DNA of 64,000 nt from Alistipes sp. (GCA_017621455.1 JAGATC010000016.1:1-64000); one strand, 5' to 3'. Positions 1 through 7,758 are shown, counted from the stretch's first letter. The notes: generated by a model not told the origin, from the letters alone. Program-made: numbers and translations.

Positions 1-476
1 CTATAGCTACACCCATACAATGTGGGTATTATTTTTAATACCCGTGTTATGGAGGGGCAACATGAGGGGTTGGTGAGATTGCCACGTCGCTTCGCTCCTC
101 GGGATGACGTTCCCGCAACACATCCCGCACTCCACACTATGCGGGTATACAAAAGTATACCCACAACATCCTATAGCCACACCCATACAATGCGGGTATT
201 ATTTTTAATACCCGCGTCGGGGTGGGGACCCGGGGGGGGGCACGTGAAAGAAGGCAAGATTGCCACGGGCAAAGCTCTCGCAATGACAGATAAAAATGCC
301 ACGGCTACGCTTCGCTCAGGATGACAAGCACTCCCACGTTCGCGGGTATTATTTTTAATACCCGCATAGGGAAAGGGGGCTCGGAGGGAGGTGAGATTGC
401 CACGGGCAAAGCCCTCGCAATGACGGATAAAAATGCCACGGCTACGCCGCGCAATGACGTGGGTTAAATAAAAAAA
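1..476. repeat. Gene-free block of interspersed palindromic repeats
   Basis: No credible gene is seen here. The block holds three copies of a palindrome of the form GGGTATTA-TTTT-TAATACCC (about 24-43, 192-215, 342-365), a related palindrome GGGTATAC-AAAA-GTATACCC (143-162), and two copies of a unit reading GATTGCCACGGGC...CTCGCAATGAC (about 258-287 and 395-424). The stretch 113-205 recurs in inverted orientation at about 20245-20345. Open frames here translate only the repeats. The block abuts the 3' cassette of the kinase gene, and a similar block lies next to the second gene with the same 3' cassette (33120-33490). Confidence 0.85.
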
Positions 477-477
477 T

Positions 478-501
478 CTCCTCGCGAGAAAACGCGAGGA
501 G
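478..501 (-). terminator. GC-rich hairpin of the shared 3' cassette; terminator of the kinase gene
   Basis: A perfect 9-bp stem CTCCTCGCG/CGCGAGGAG closes a six-base loop. Read on the minus strand it is followed by a run of T, as in a Rho-independent terminator. It lies about 40 bases after the kinase stop codon, and the whole stretch from stop codon to T run is nearly identical to 33501-33568. In known diversity-generating retroelements a GC-rich hairpin just beyond the variable region helps target retrohoming, so this hairpin may have that second role (inference). Confidence 0.8.
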
Positions 502-540
502 AAAGCATTAAACTGCGGCATCTGCCAACAAGCCTAAATA

Positions 541-633
541 CTAAAAAGCGGAGACGGCGCGCACATAGTTGCCGCCGCGCTTAGTGACGTTGTCGGTGTC
601 GCCATTGTACATACGGACAAACCACGCGCGGAA
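541..633 (-). other. Predicted DGR variable region (VR1) of the kinase gene
   Basis: This is the last 31 codons of the kinase gene, stop included. It aligns without gaps to 33569-33661. I count 17 nucleotide differences in 12 codons (for example cgc/tgc, ttt/ggt, cgt/ggt, gac/ttc, gac/atc, gtc/agc, ggc/ttc). All fall at codon positions 1 or 2, every affected codon ends in C or T, and its third base is always conserved. The remaining codons are identical. That fits mutagenic copying of AAC/AAT codons in a template repeat. The last ten codons with the stop are invariant, as expected of the initiation-of-homing end. The source template and reverse transcriptase are not in this window. Confidence 0.87.
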
Positions 634-2142
634 CTCTGGTTTATAGTCAACATATTCTGTTGATGTCCAATGCCAATAACCATCTCTTAATGCTGTGCCA
701 TACTGTCTTAGCGTAGAATTTAACTTGTCTTTATTGTTGTATATCTGCACTAACTCATCCTTTGCAGGCAGATACCAACTACTACCCTTTGCTCGGCACC
801 ACTCAAAGGCATCGAAATATTGACTATCGGAGCGCGCCATAATCTTATCTGTATTAGCCTTACCATCACTCTCGCTATCTGCATAAGTGCGAGTACCATT
901 TGTAAGCTCATCATAATAATCCACTCGCGAGTCCCAAGCTGCTTCGGTTTCATCGAGGCTAACTATCTTACCGTGGCGGCCGCCATCCCATACTTCGAAT
1001 ACAACACCTCGTTTACCATTCTCGTTATAGTAGTCGCCAATTTCATATGGAGCAGTTGTCTCTTCATTAAAGAATGAAGTATAAGTCCATAAAGCAAGGC
1101 CACCCAATACAGCTAAAGCAATAAACGTCATAAAAGCCGTATGCATCTTACGAGATTTTCCATTCCTCTTTGGCTGCTCCTTTTGTTTTGGAGTGTCAAT
1201 TCGGGGCTTAACCTCCTCCTTGACTGGCTTGGCAACAACATCAACCTCCACTGGTGTCTCGACAATGGTGGACTCGTCTACCGTAACATCTTCGGGTTGG
1301 TTGTTGAGTATAGCCATGCAGTCCACGACATGGGTAAGGCGCTGGGTATTATCCACAACCAAGCACTCGCGTATAAGCGTCTGCCATGGCTCGGGGATGT
1401 TGTTCAAAGCCTCAGGGAGTACACCCGAAGTCATCTGGCGGAACTGCTCCAGGCGACCCTCCTGGCTCGTGGGGGAGAATGTGCCACAATTGAACGGAAG
1501 CACCCCTGCGAACATCTGATAGGCGATAACGCCAAAGCTCCAAAGGTCGGTATTCTTGCGTATTGTCGTCTCCTTAAGCTGCTCTGGTGAGGCGTATGAG
1601 TAGGTGCCACCGAGTATCGAGTTATGCACAGCAGAGCTCTCACCATCGGCGAGTTGCTTCGAGATACCAAAGTCGGTAATCTTAGGCACATAGCGGCCAC
1701 CATGGTGCAGAACGAGGATATTCTGCGGCTTAAGGTCGCGGTGGATGATGCCCTGCGAGTGGAGGTAGTCTACACCAGCAAGTATCTGTTTAAGGATATC
1801 TTCGCGCTCAGCATCGGTTAGGCGCTGCGAGCAGAGTAGCTTATCGAGGCTACCATGTTCGTAGTAGCTCATAACAGCGATATCCTTATTACCATCGAAT
1901 GTGCTAAAGGTGTAGCATGCCTTATAGCGGGCAACATTGGGGTGACGAAGGCTTGCTGCCCTATCCACCTCGTTCTTAAGTCTAAGGTCGGGATATCTAC
2001 TATCCACAGGCTGAATCTTCAGCGCCACGAAGCACTCCTCTTCGTTATCCCACGCCTTATATACATGAGCAAAGCCACCGCCACCAAGCTCATCGGTGGA
2101 GGCATCATAGACATAGCGTTTAGAGAACTCTTGTTGGGTCAT
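541..2142 (-). CDS. Transmembrane Ser/Thr protein kinase with DGR-diversified C-terminal DUF1566-like domain
   Basis: This 533-residue protein starts with a complete Hanks-type kinase: glycine loop GGGGFAHV near residue 20, VALK lysine 42, HRDLKPQN at 134-141, DFG at 157-159 and an SPE in place of APE. A Lys/Pro-rich linker leads to one membrane segment (about 336-358). The C-terminal 170 residues resemble the DUF1566/FISUMP C-type-lectin-like families (WYLPAKDEL, WHWTSTE, YVRAVSAF). By topology the kinase is cytoplasmic and the C-terminal domain extracytoplasmic. The last 30 residues carry the diversity-generating signature. It follows ybaK by 17 bases and may share its transcript. PP2C and FHA genes lie 2-7 kb away and are plausible partners. 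Kinase and topology are sure; the ligand is unknown. Confidence 0.92.
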   Translation of the reverse strand: MTQQEFSKRYVYDASTDELGGGGFAHVYKAWDNEEECFVALKIQPVDSRYPDLRLKNEVDRAASLRHPNVARYKACYTFSTFDGNKDIAVMSYYEHGSLDKLLCSQRLTDAEREDILKQILAGVDYLHSQGIIHRDLKPQNILVLHHGGRYVPKITDFGISKQLADGESSAVHNSILGGTYSYASPEQLKETTIRKNTDLWSFGVIAYQMFAGVLPFNCGTFSPTSQEGRLEQFRQMTSGVLPEALNNIPEPWQTLIRECLVVDNTQRLTHVVDCMAILNNQPEDVTVDESTIVETPVEVDVVAKPVKEEVKPRIDTPKQKEQPKRNGKSRKMHTAFMTFIALAVLGGLALWTYTSFFNEETTAPYEIGDYYNENGKRGVVFEVWDGGRHGKIVSLDETEAAWDSRVDYYDELTNGTRTYADSESDGKANTDKIMARSDSQYFDAFEWCRAKGSSWYLPAKDELVQIYNNKDKLNSTLRQYGTALRDGYWHWTSTEYVDYKPEFRAWFVRMYNGDTDNVTKRGGNYVRAVSAF

Positions 2143-2159
2143 AGTTGTTATTTTGTAGA

Positions 2160-2648
2160 TTATTCATTCGTAATATCCGCTACCGTGGCGCCTACGTAGG
2201 CGATAAGGTCGTTGGGGTTGATGGCAATCTGTAGACCACGCACTCCCGCACTTATGTATATACGCGCGTGGTCGAGGCACGACGAGTGTATAAAGGTGGG
2301 TAGTGGCTTCTTCATGCCTATGGGCGAGCAGCCGCCACGTATATAGCCCGTGGTGGGCAGCAGCTCCTTCATGGCGATAAGGTCGGCCTTCTTATCGCCC
2401 GCAACACGCGCAGCAGCCTTCAAGTCCACCTCCTTATCACCAGGGATGACGCAGACGAAGAGCCCCGTGCGCTCACCCCTAAGGACAAGCGTCTTAAAAA
2501 CCGTAGCTATATCCTCGCCAAGCTCCTCGGCGACATGCGTGGCGGCGAGGTTGTCCTCATCCACCGTATAGGGTACAAGTTCGTAGGCTATCTTAGCACG
2601 GTCCAAGAGGCGTGCAGCATTTGTCTTATCTATCTTTTTTGCATTCAT
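2160..2648 (-). CDS. ybaK: YbaK/EbsC-family Cys-tRNA(Pro) deacylase
   Basis: This 162-residue protein matches the YbaK family, which hydrolyses cysteine mischarged on tRNA-Pro in the cytoplasm. Visible family features are TVFKTLV near residue 45, the conserved lysine-rich stretch GDKEVDLKAAAR, and RGGCSPIGMKK in the substrate pocket. The ATG at 2648 is preferred over an upstream in-frame start at 2714, because the longer form would run across the divergent promoter and into the start of the SDR gene. The kinase gene begins 17 bases downstream on the same strand. A second editing-domain protein (31931-32422) is present in this window. Confidence 0.92.
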   Translation of the reverse strand: MNAKKIDKTNAARLLDRAKIAYELVPYTVDEDNLAATHVAEELGEDIATVFKTLVLRGERTGLFVCVIPGDKEVDLKAAARVAGDKKADLIAMKELLPTTGYIRGGCSPIGMKKPLPTFIHSSCLDHARIYISAGVRGLQIAINPNDLIAYVGATVADITNE

Positions 2649-2663
2649 ATCACATTTTTTTCG

Positions 2664-2671
2664 TACCTTTG
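2664..2671 (+). promoter_or_regulatory. Bacteroidetes -7 promoter box for the SDR gene
   Basis: TACCTTTG matches the Bacteroidetes -7 consensus TAnnTTTG. The ATG follows after only five bases, so the transcript is probably leaderless or nearly so. Confidence 0.7.
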
Positions 2672-2676
2672 CGCCT

Positions 2677-3468
2677 ATGAAGTACGCATTAATAACAGGA
2701 GCATCGTCGGGCATAGGTCGCTGCTACGCCCATGAGATGGCCAAGCGCGGCTATGGCATTATTGCCGTAAGCAACCAGCAGCAGGAGCTATCGACACTCG
2801 CCGAGGAGCTTGGCGCCAAATACAGCGTCGAGGTGCAGACCATCTACGCCAACCTCGCTGAGCGCAATGCCGCAAAGAGCATCTACGACCGCTGTGTAAC
2901 CGAGGCGTGGGAGGTGGAGGTGCTTATCTGCAATGCAGGCATGCTGCTATTCTCAACGCTCACACGCACCGAGCCCGAGCGCTTAGCCACCATCGTAGAC
3001 CTGCACTGCACCACAACAACACTCCTTTGTCGATACTTCGGTGAGGCGATGAAGGAGCGAGGCCGTGGCCGTATACTGCTAATGTCCTCATCCACAGCGT
3101 GGCTACCCTACCCCACCATATCGCACTACAGCGCAACAAAGTCGTACATAAAGAGCCTCGCCTTTGCGCTATGGTATGAGCTACACCGCCATGGTGTAAG
3201 CGTAACAGCCGTATTCCCAGGCGCCGTAGACACACCATTCTACAACCTCAGCGACAAGCGTCGCAAGCAGTTCGTAACGTTCGGCATCATGCACCGCCCC
3301 GAGACCATAGCACGCCGTGGCGTAAAGGCCATGTTCCGCGGTCGCAGGCGCCTGACGCCAGGCCTCTTCACTAAGTTCGTGGTGGGCATATGCGCCATAC
3401 TACCGGCACGTGTGCTCGACCTATTCCTACGCATAGGCCCCATAAAGAGGCTATTAGAGCGAGTCTAA
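2677..3468 (+). CDS. Short-chain dehydrogenase/reductase (SDR)
   Basis: This 263-residue cytoplasmic oxidoreductase has the classical SDR marks: cofactor loop TGASSGIG at residues 7-14, NAG at 86-88, a serine near 138, and the catalytic YSATK with Tyr151 and Lys155. The Rossmann fold fills the first 190 residues. The tail has a hydrophobic stretch (VVGICAILPARVLDLFL), which suggests membrane association, as in DltE/YohF-like SDRs. The substrate cannot be told from sequence. The stop codon overlaps that of the convergent HAD gene. Confidence 0.9.
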   Translation: MKYALITGASSGIGRCYAHEMAKRGYGIIAVSNQQQELSTLAEELGAKYSVEVQTIYANLAERNAAKSIYDRCVTEAWEVEVLICNAGMLLFSTLTRTEPERLATIVDLHCTTTTLLCRYFGEAMKERGRGRILLMSSSTAWLPYPTISHYSATKSYIKSLAFALWYELHRHGVSVTAVFPGAVDTPFYNLSDKRRKQFVTFGIMHRPETIARRGVKAMFRGRRRLTPGLFTKFVVGICAILPARVLDLFLRIGPIKRLLERV

Positions 3469-4127
3469 CCCTCCACCAAGCGGCGGAGCATCGCCACATT
3501 CACATTGCGGAAGTCGTCGACAATAACATCGGCATCGGTACCCTCAAGAAACGCCCTATCGAAGGTTGTGGCCAGCGCTACCACCTTGATACCCGCACGC
3601 TTTGCCGACTCGATACCCGCCTCGGCATCCTCAAACACCACACACTCGTGAGGCTCAAGGCCGAGCTTCGCAGCAGCCGTGAGGTATATCTCGGGGTCGG
3701 GCTTACAGCGCGTAACCTCATCACCCGCAACAGCAGCCGAGAAGTAGCGGCCGATATTACACCTCTCCAACACAAAGTCCACATTCGCCCTATAGCCCGA
3801 AGAGCCTACAGCCGAACGCAAGCCCTCGCGCTCACTCTCAGCAAGGAACTCCAAGAGACCCGGCTGTGGCACAATGCGCGGAGCGTATATCTCGCGGTAG
3901 ATAGCCTCCTTCTCGTAGCCAAGCTCGCGGATGCCGACACGCTCAACAATATCGCGGGGCATAAGCTCGCCCATAATGTCGTCGTTACCCATGCCAAACA
4001 CCCTACTTAGCTCCTCGAACGAGCGCTCTACGCCATAGCGGCGAAAGAACTCAGCAAAGGCCTCGCGGTGAACCTCCAAGTTGTTCACCAAGACGCCATC
4101 CATATCAAATAGTAAACCCTTAAGCAT
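3465..4127 (-). CDS. HAD-family hydrolase, beta-phosphoglucomutase-like
   Basis: The 220-residue protein begins MLKGLLFDMDGVLV, giving the nucleophile and acid/base aspartates Asp8 and Asp10. It carries the helical cap of HAD subfamily I (residues 15-85), motif II around VGSSG, and the motif III/IV stretch GDEVTRCKPDPEIYL...VFEDAEAGIESAKRAG. This is the layout of beta-phosphoglucomutase and related sugar-phosphate phosphatases. The substrate is not determinable here. It ends with a four-base convergent overlap with the SDR gene and starts 65 bases after the PP2C gene. Confidence 0.9.
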   Translation of the reverse strand: MLKGLLFDMDGVLVNNLEVHREAFAEFFRRYGVERSFEELSRVFGMGNDDIMGELMPRDIVERVGIRELGYEKEAIYREIYAPRIVPQPGLLEFLAESEREGLRSAVGSSGYRANVDFVLERCNIGRYFSAAVAGDEVTRCKPDPEIYLTAAAKLGLEPHECVVFEDAEAGIESAKRAGIKVVALATTFDRAFLEGTDADVIVDDFRNVNVAMLRRLVEG

Positions 4128-4143
4128 AAACCTTTCTATATCT

Positions 4144-4178
4144 TTCGAGCAGCCACCACATTGTAGCGACTGCTCGAA
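4144..4178. other. Inverted repeat between the PP2C and HAD genes
   Basis: TTCGAGCAG and CTGCTCGAA form a perfect 9-bp stem around a 17-base loop. No T run follows on the minus strand, so it is either a weak or Rho-assisted terminator, or a processing or attenuation hairpin between the two genes. Confidence 0.5.
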
Positions 4179-4192
4179 TCGAAACCTAAATA

Positions 4193-5350
4193 TTAATTGT
4201 CCATTCCGCTCGTAAGCGTTTTTAGGGGGACAGCCATAGGCTCCACAACAGCCTTGGGACCATCTAAGAGATTGGTATCGGCGGGGTCACGCTCATCTAT
4301 GTTTTCGATGGGAGGATTAGCAACTGCGGGCTGTGATTCTCGATACTGCTTACCATCATCATTGACATCAACATTTCCCACAACGAACCATATAACCAAG
4401 CATACAGCGATCAAAACCACCACAGCAAGACCTAGGTTCATAGGCGTAAAACGAGTACGTCGATTACCCTCTTTATTCTGGTCATTGGCATAGATGGGAG
4501 GCATAGTCTTATCCTCATCGCTCGCCTCCTCCACAATCTGTGTGTTCACATCCTCGACAAGCTCTGCGCTCACAACATCGTGGACGACAGGGGGTAAGCC
4601 CTCAGCAATAGGCACCAGATAGGCTGAGAAGTTATCGCGGCTCGACTCGGCACACAACGCTCGAATAGCCTCAATCTTCTCGGCATCAGAGACATCGCGA
4701 CGAAGAATATCGACAAGAATATCGTTGGTAATGGTCTCGGTGATACCATCCGAGCAGAGGAAGAAGTAGTCGCCAGCCATAACATCGTTGAACGTGCGTA
4801 CATCGGCACTGTGGCGCGTCTCCAGACGAGGCTGCATAGCACGTGTAATAACATTGCGACGAGGGTGCGTGAGAGCCTCCTCGGGGGTGATTATCTCGGC
4901 ACGTACGAGCTCGTTGACCAACGAGTGGTCCGACGACTGGTATAGGATAGGATTGCGCTCCGAGGGACGAACATGGTAGACACGGCTATCGCCCATGTGT
5001 GCAACAACAACCTCGTGGTCGTTCAGGTGCAGGAAAGTAAGCGTCGTGCCCATCTTACGCATGCTCTCAGGATTGGGGTCCTCCCTATCCAAAGCATCAT
5101 ACGCAGCATTGAGTGCATAGTTGAACATATCTACCGTGAACTCCTCATGGTCGATATTTGCGAGATTGGCAGCAAACGTAGAACATACCAAGCCACTGGC
5201 AACCTCTCCATTCTCATGGCCGCCCATACCATCGCACACCAAGAAGAGTCGTGCAGACTCGTTAGCCTCACCCTTAGCGGGATAGATAGAGTCTTCCTGA
5301 TTGCTGCGCCCTCCAATTTCGTTGAGAGCATAGGGCATTCCAAGTTTCAT
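4193..5350 (-). CDS. PP2C-family Ser/Thr phosphatase with C-terminal membrane segment
   Basis: The 385-residue protein carries the PPM/PP2C metal-binding motifs: SNQED near residue 16-20, CDGMGGHENGE from 39, HMGDSRVY, CSDGITE and DNFSAYLV. A linker then leads to one membrane segment (about 304-325) and a 60-residue Pro/Asp-rich tail, so the phosphatase should face the cytoplasm. PP2C enzymes of this kind reverse Hanks-kinase phosphorylation, and the kinase at 541-2142 is the obvious candidate partner. Upstream lies a terminator hairpin and the zinc-ribbon/FHA gene. Confidence 0.93.
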   Translation of the reverse strand: MKLGMPYALNEIGGRSNQEDSIYPAKGEANESARLFLVCDGMGGHENGEVASGLVCSTFAANLANIDHEEFTVDMFNYALNAAYDALDREDPNPESMRKMGTTLTFLHLNDHEVVVAHMGDSRVYHVRPSERNPILYQSSDHSLVNELVRAEIITPEEALTHPRRNVITRAMQPRLETRHSADVRTFNDVMAGDYFFLCSDGITETITNDILVDILRRDVSDAEKIEAIRALCAESSRDNFSAYLVPIAEGLPPVVHDVVSAELVEDVNTQIVEEASDEDKTMPPIYANDQNKEGNRRTRFTPMNLGLAVVVLIAVCLVIWFVVGNVDVNDDGKQYRESQPAVANPPIENIDERDPADTNLLDGPKAVVEPMAVPLKTLTSGMDN

Positions 5351-5381
5351 AATATAAATGTTTTATATTCATTAAAACACC

Positions 5382-5410
5382 AAAAAGGCTATACCAACGG
5401 TAGCCTTTTT
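5382..5410 (-). terminator. Terminator hairpin between the FHA and PP2C genes
   Basis: AAAAAGGCTA and TAGCCTTTTT form a 10-bp stem with flanking A and T runs. It can work in both directions and lies 17 bases after the stop codon of the zinc-ribbon/FHA gene. Confidence 0.75.
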
Positions 5411-5427
5411 AGGTATTATCTAATAAT

Positions 5428-6225
5428 CTATTTGTGAGCTACTTCGTAGTATACCTCAAGCTCGGTGTGACCCACACGAATAAGGTCTCCAGCGTTGATT
5501 ATAGGCATGTCGTTAGCCCTCACCTCAATCCAAGCACCACCCTGCTGCTTAAGCTGTATGGCATTGTCGTGGCCATTGTGGCAGAGATAGTGACGGAAGC
5601 TGCCAATGCGAGAGTTATACTCAACCTCGATGGCAAAATGTGTGCGGCTGAAGTAGAGGTCGCGCGTGGGGCACTCAATGTCGGCACTCTTACCTATGCG
5701 GCCAATAACCTGACGGCCCTGGCGTAGGCGAGGCAACTCCTTCTCGCCATACCACATGGCACCATCACGCTCCGAGTAGAGACGCAACGACAGAGGGCGG
5801 GCATAGATAGGGATGCGACGAACAGAACCACCAGAACGGATAACGGTCTGCGTGGCATCAGCGCGAACACCTGGCGACTGAATAATGCGATGAGGCTGAG
5901 GCGTGGGTGTATTAATCTGGGTGTGACCATCACGAGAGCTACGAACAGGCTGCTCGCCAACGAGCGACTGAGCATTATAGCGGCCATAGGTGCTAATCAA
6001 GCCCTGGTAGCCACACTTGCGGCAACAGATGGGAGTCCTATTATCAGAGACATAGCTCTTGAGGCTTGTTTTACACTCAGGACAGACGAGCATTACGCTG
6101 GGCACATCCTTCAACTCGCGGGTGTGACACTTATTTTTACACTTTGGGCACATGAGTGCTCCATTGGCGGCGCTATCAATCTTAAGGACAGCGCCACAAC
6201 TGGGACAACTTTTATATACATTCAT
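5428..6225 (-). CDS. Double zinc-ribbon protein with C-terminal FHA domain
   Basis: This 265-residue soluble protein opens with two zinc ribbons: CPSC...CPKC (about residues 7-30) and CPEC...CCRKC (about 48-72). A linker rich in Gln, Pro and Arg follows, then an FHA domain in the last 95 residues with GRIGKSADIE, SRTHFAIE and the NGHDN turn. FHA domains bind phosphothreonine peptides, so this is likely a reader of the neighbouring kinase/phosphatase system (inference). It begins 22 bases after the acidic-protein gene and is probably co-transcribed with it. Confidence 0.9.
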   Translation of the reverse strand: MNVYKSCPSCGAVLKIDSAANGALMCPKCKNKCHTRELKDVPSVMLVCPECKTSLKSYVSDNRTPICCRKCGYQGLISTYGRYNAQSLVGEQPVRSSRDGHTQINTPTPQPHRIIQSPGVRADATQTVIRSGGSVRRIPIYARPLSLRLYSERDGAMWYGEKELPRLRQGRQVIGRIGKSADIECPTRDLYFSRTHFAIEVEYNSRIGSFRHYLCHNGHDNAIQLKQQGGAWIEVRANDMPIINAGDLIRVGHTELEVYYEVAHK

Positions 6226-6247
6226 AGCAAAATGAAGCTATTATAAG

Positions 6248-7585
6248 TTAGCAAATGAAATCGTCATTGTCAATCATGACATCGTCCAACAGGTCGTTTT
6301 CGAGCAAATTGTCATCTACATCCATAGCAACAAAGTCCGACTCGATAGGCGCCTCGTAGATAGGCTCCATGCCTACAACCTCAACCTCAACGTTGAAGTC
6401 GCCAGCAAGAATCTCACCAGGCAAATACTCGTTAACCTCATCCATAATCTCGGTCATAGACACATCGCCATCGGCAATAAACGACATGCTAAAGTCCTGA
6501 GTATTATCGGCAATAAGCTCCACGTCGACATCATTAATGAGGCCATCCTCGTTAAAGTCGAACACACCGTCGTTAGCCATGATAATATCCTGGTCGCCAA
6601 GTGCAACCTCCATATTACCATCCTGGTACTCCGCAGCCCAGTTGTGGTTGCTAAACTCGCTCTTGAACTCGTCGCTCATCTCAGCCCACTCGTTCTCATA
6701 GAATGTACCATAAACGCCACCATTCCACTGGAATACGCCATTAGCACCTACCTCAGCACGCGCCGCAGCAAAGGCCTCATTGAAAGACATGCCGTCGGTG
6801 TTGACCGAAGCCAACGACACCAAGCTATCGCTATTATTGGTGGGAGTGACCACAACATTAACGTCAACAGCCTGTCCAACCACACTTGGCTCTGGCTCCT
6901 CAACAGGCTCAACAATTGGTTCCTCGATTAACTCCTCAACAGGCTCAGCATTTGACTCCTCGATTGACTCATCAACGGGCTCCACGACTGGTTCCTCAAC
7001 AATATTATCCTCTCTGTTATTGAAGATTTTGTTAAAAAAGTCACCCACCTTAGACTCATCAAGCAGGACGCCATCATCCATATTAACAAGGTTGTCGTCG
7101 ACAGGCTCAGTGTAGTTGCCCTCAACAAGTTCCACTTTTACCTCATCCGTAGGGTCGATAATATCTTCAAGCTTAGGTTCACCATTCGAGTCAACATCAA
7201 TCTCCTCAGCCTGATTGCGGTCACCAAAGAGGAACTCCTGGAGATCGATTCTATCATCGTTGTTGTGGGCGGCATCTGAAGAAACATTATCGTCATCCGC
7301 GGCATTAATGTTGAGGCCATCGTTTGCAACGGCATAGGCACCCACACCTGCGGCAGCAGCACCTACAACGCCAATGCCAGCAGCTGCAGCGAGCTTCTTA
7401 CCAACACTGGAGCTCTTCTCGGGCTTACCAACGATAGGCTCGTCAGCCAATAGGTCATCGATGTTATCCCCCTCGTTCTCGCCATGATTATCCGACACGA
7501 GTGTATCCTCCTCATGAGCACCCATCGAAATAAGATCGTCATCAAGAACCTTAGTCTCTACATTCTGTGTATTATTCTCTTTCAT
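6248..7585 (-). CDS. Long acidic protein of unknown function, with hydrophobic segment and EF-hand-like motif
   Basis: I do not recognise a family for the full 445 residues. It is extremely rich in Asp and Glu. An Ala/Gly-rich hydrophobic stretch (about residues 62-85) could be a membrane segment. A low-complexity part repeats EEPVVEPV-like units (about 195-235), followed by a compact region (VNTDGMSFNEAFAAARAEVG...GGVYGTFYENEW). A dockerin/EF-hand-like loop, DFNEDGLINDVD, lies near residue 345. It has its own promoter and is followed by the zinc-ribbon/FHA gene. Its place in the locus suggests a substrate or scaffold of the kinase system, which is inference only. Confidence 0.85.
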   Translation of the reverse strand: MKENNTQNVETKVLDDDLISMGAHEEDTLVSDNHGENEGDNIDDLLADEPIVGKPEKSSSVGKKLAAAAGIGVVGAAAAGVGAYAVANDGLNINAADDDNVSSDAAHNNDDRIDLQEFLFGDRNQAEEIDVDSNGEPKLEDIIDPTDEVKVELVEGNYTEPVDDNLVNMDDGVLLDESKVGDFFNKIFNNREDNIVEEPVVEPVDESIEESNAEPVEELIEEPIVEPVEEPEPSVVGQAVDVNVVVTPTNNSDSLVSLASVNTDGMSFNEAFAAARAEVGANGVFQWNGGVYGTFYENEWAEMSDEFKSEFSNHNWAAEYQDGNMEVALGDQDIIMANDGVFDFNEDGLINDVDVELIADNTQDFSMSFIADGDVSMTEIMDEVNEYLPGEILAGDFNVEVEVVGMEPIYEAPIESDFVAMDVDDNLLENDLLDDVMIDNDDFIC

Positions 7586-7622
7586 AGTGGTAGTTTTTTA
7601 TTGTTTGTCGTTTTTGTTACTG

Positions 7623-7630
7623 CAAATGTA
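7623..7630 (-). promoter_or_regulatory. -7 box upstream of the acidic-protein gene
   Basis: On the minus strand TACATTTG matches TAnnTTTG and lies about 37 bases before the start codon. Confidence 0.6.
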
Positions 7631-7680
7631 ATATACATTTTTATAACAAGCTATCACTTTTTGCTCAGCTATCACTAACA

Positions 7681-7707
7681 CCCATGGTTTGTATGACGAA
7701 CCATGGG
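7681..7707. terminator. Hairpin between the membrane FHA gene and the acidic-protein gene
   Basis: CCCATGGTT and AACCATGGG form a 9-bp stem. The T-rich side is on the plus strand, so its service as terminator of the minus-strand FHA gene is uncertain. Confidence 0.5.
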
Positions 7708-7758
7708 GTTTTCGGTGACTTTTCAAAAACGACATTCTACACTTTTTGCATCTTTACA

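Noticed and set aside
22..521. Open reading frames on both strands in the left repeat block
   Set aside because: They translate the interspersed repeats (peptides like HPERSVAVAF or CHSERSAA) and have no family match, start signal or codon bias.
541..633. Simple gene conversion or recent duplication as the cause of VR1/VR2 identity
   Set aside because: Conversion or duplication explains the identity but not why all differences lie at positions 1-2 of NNC/NNT codons.
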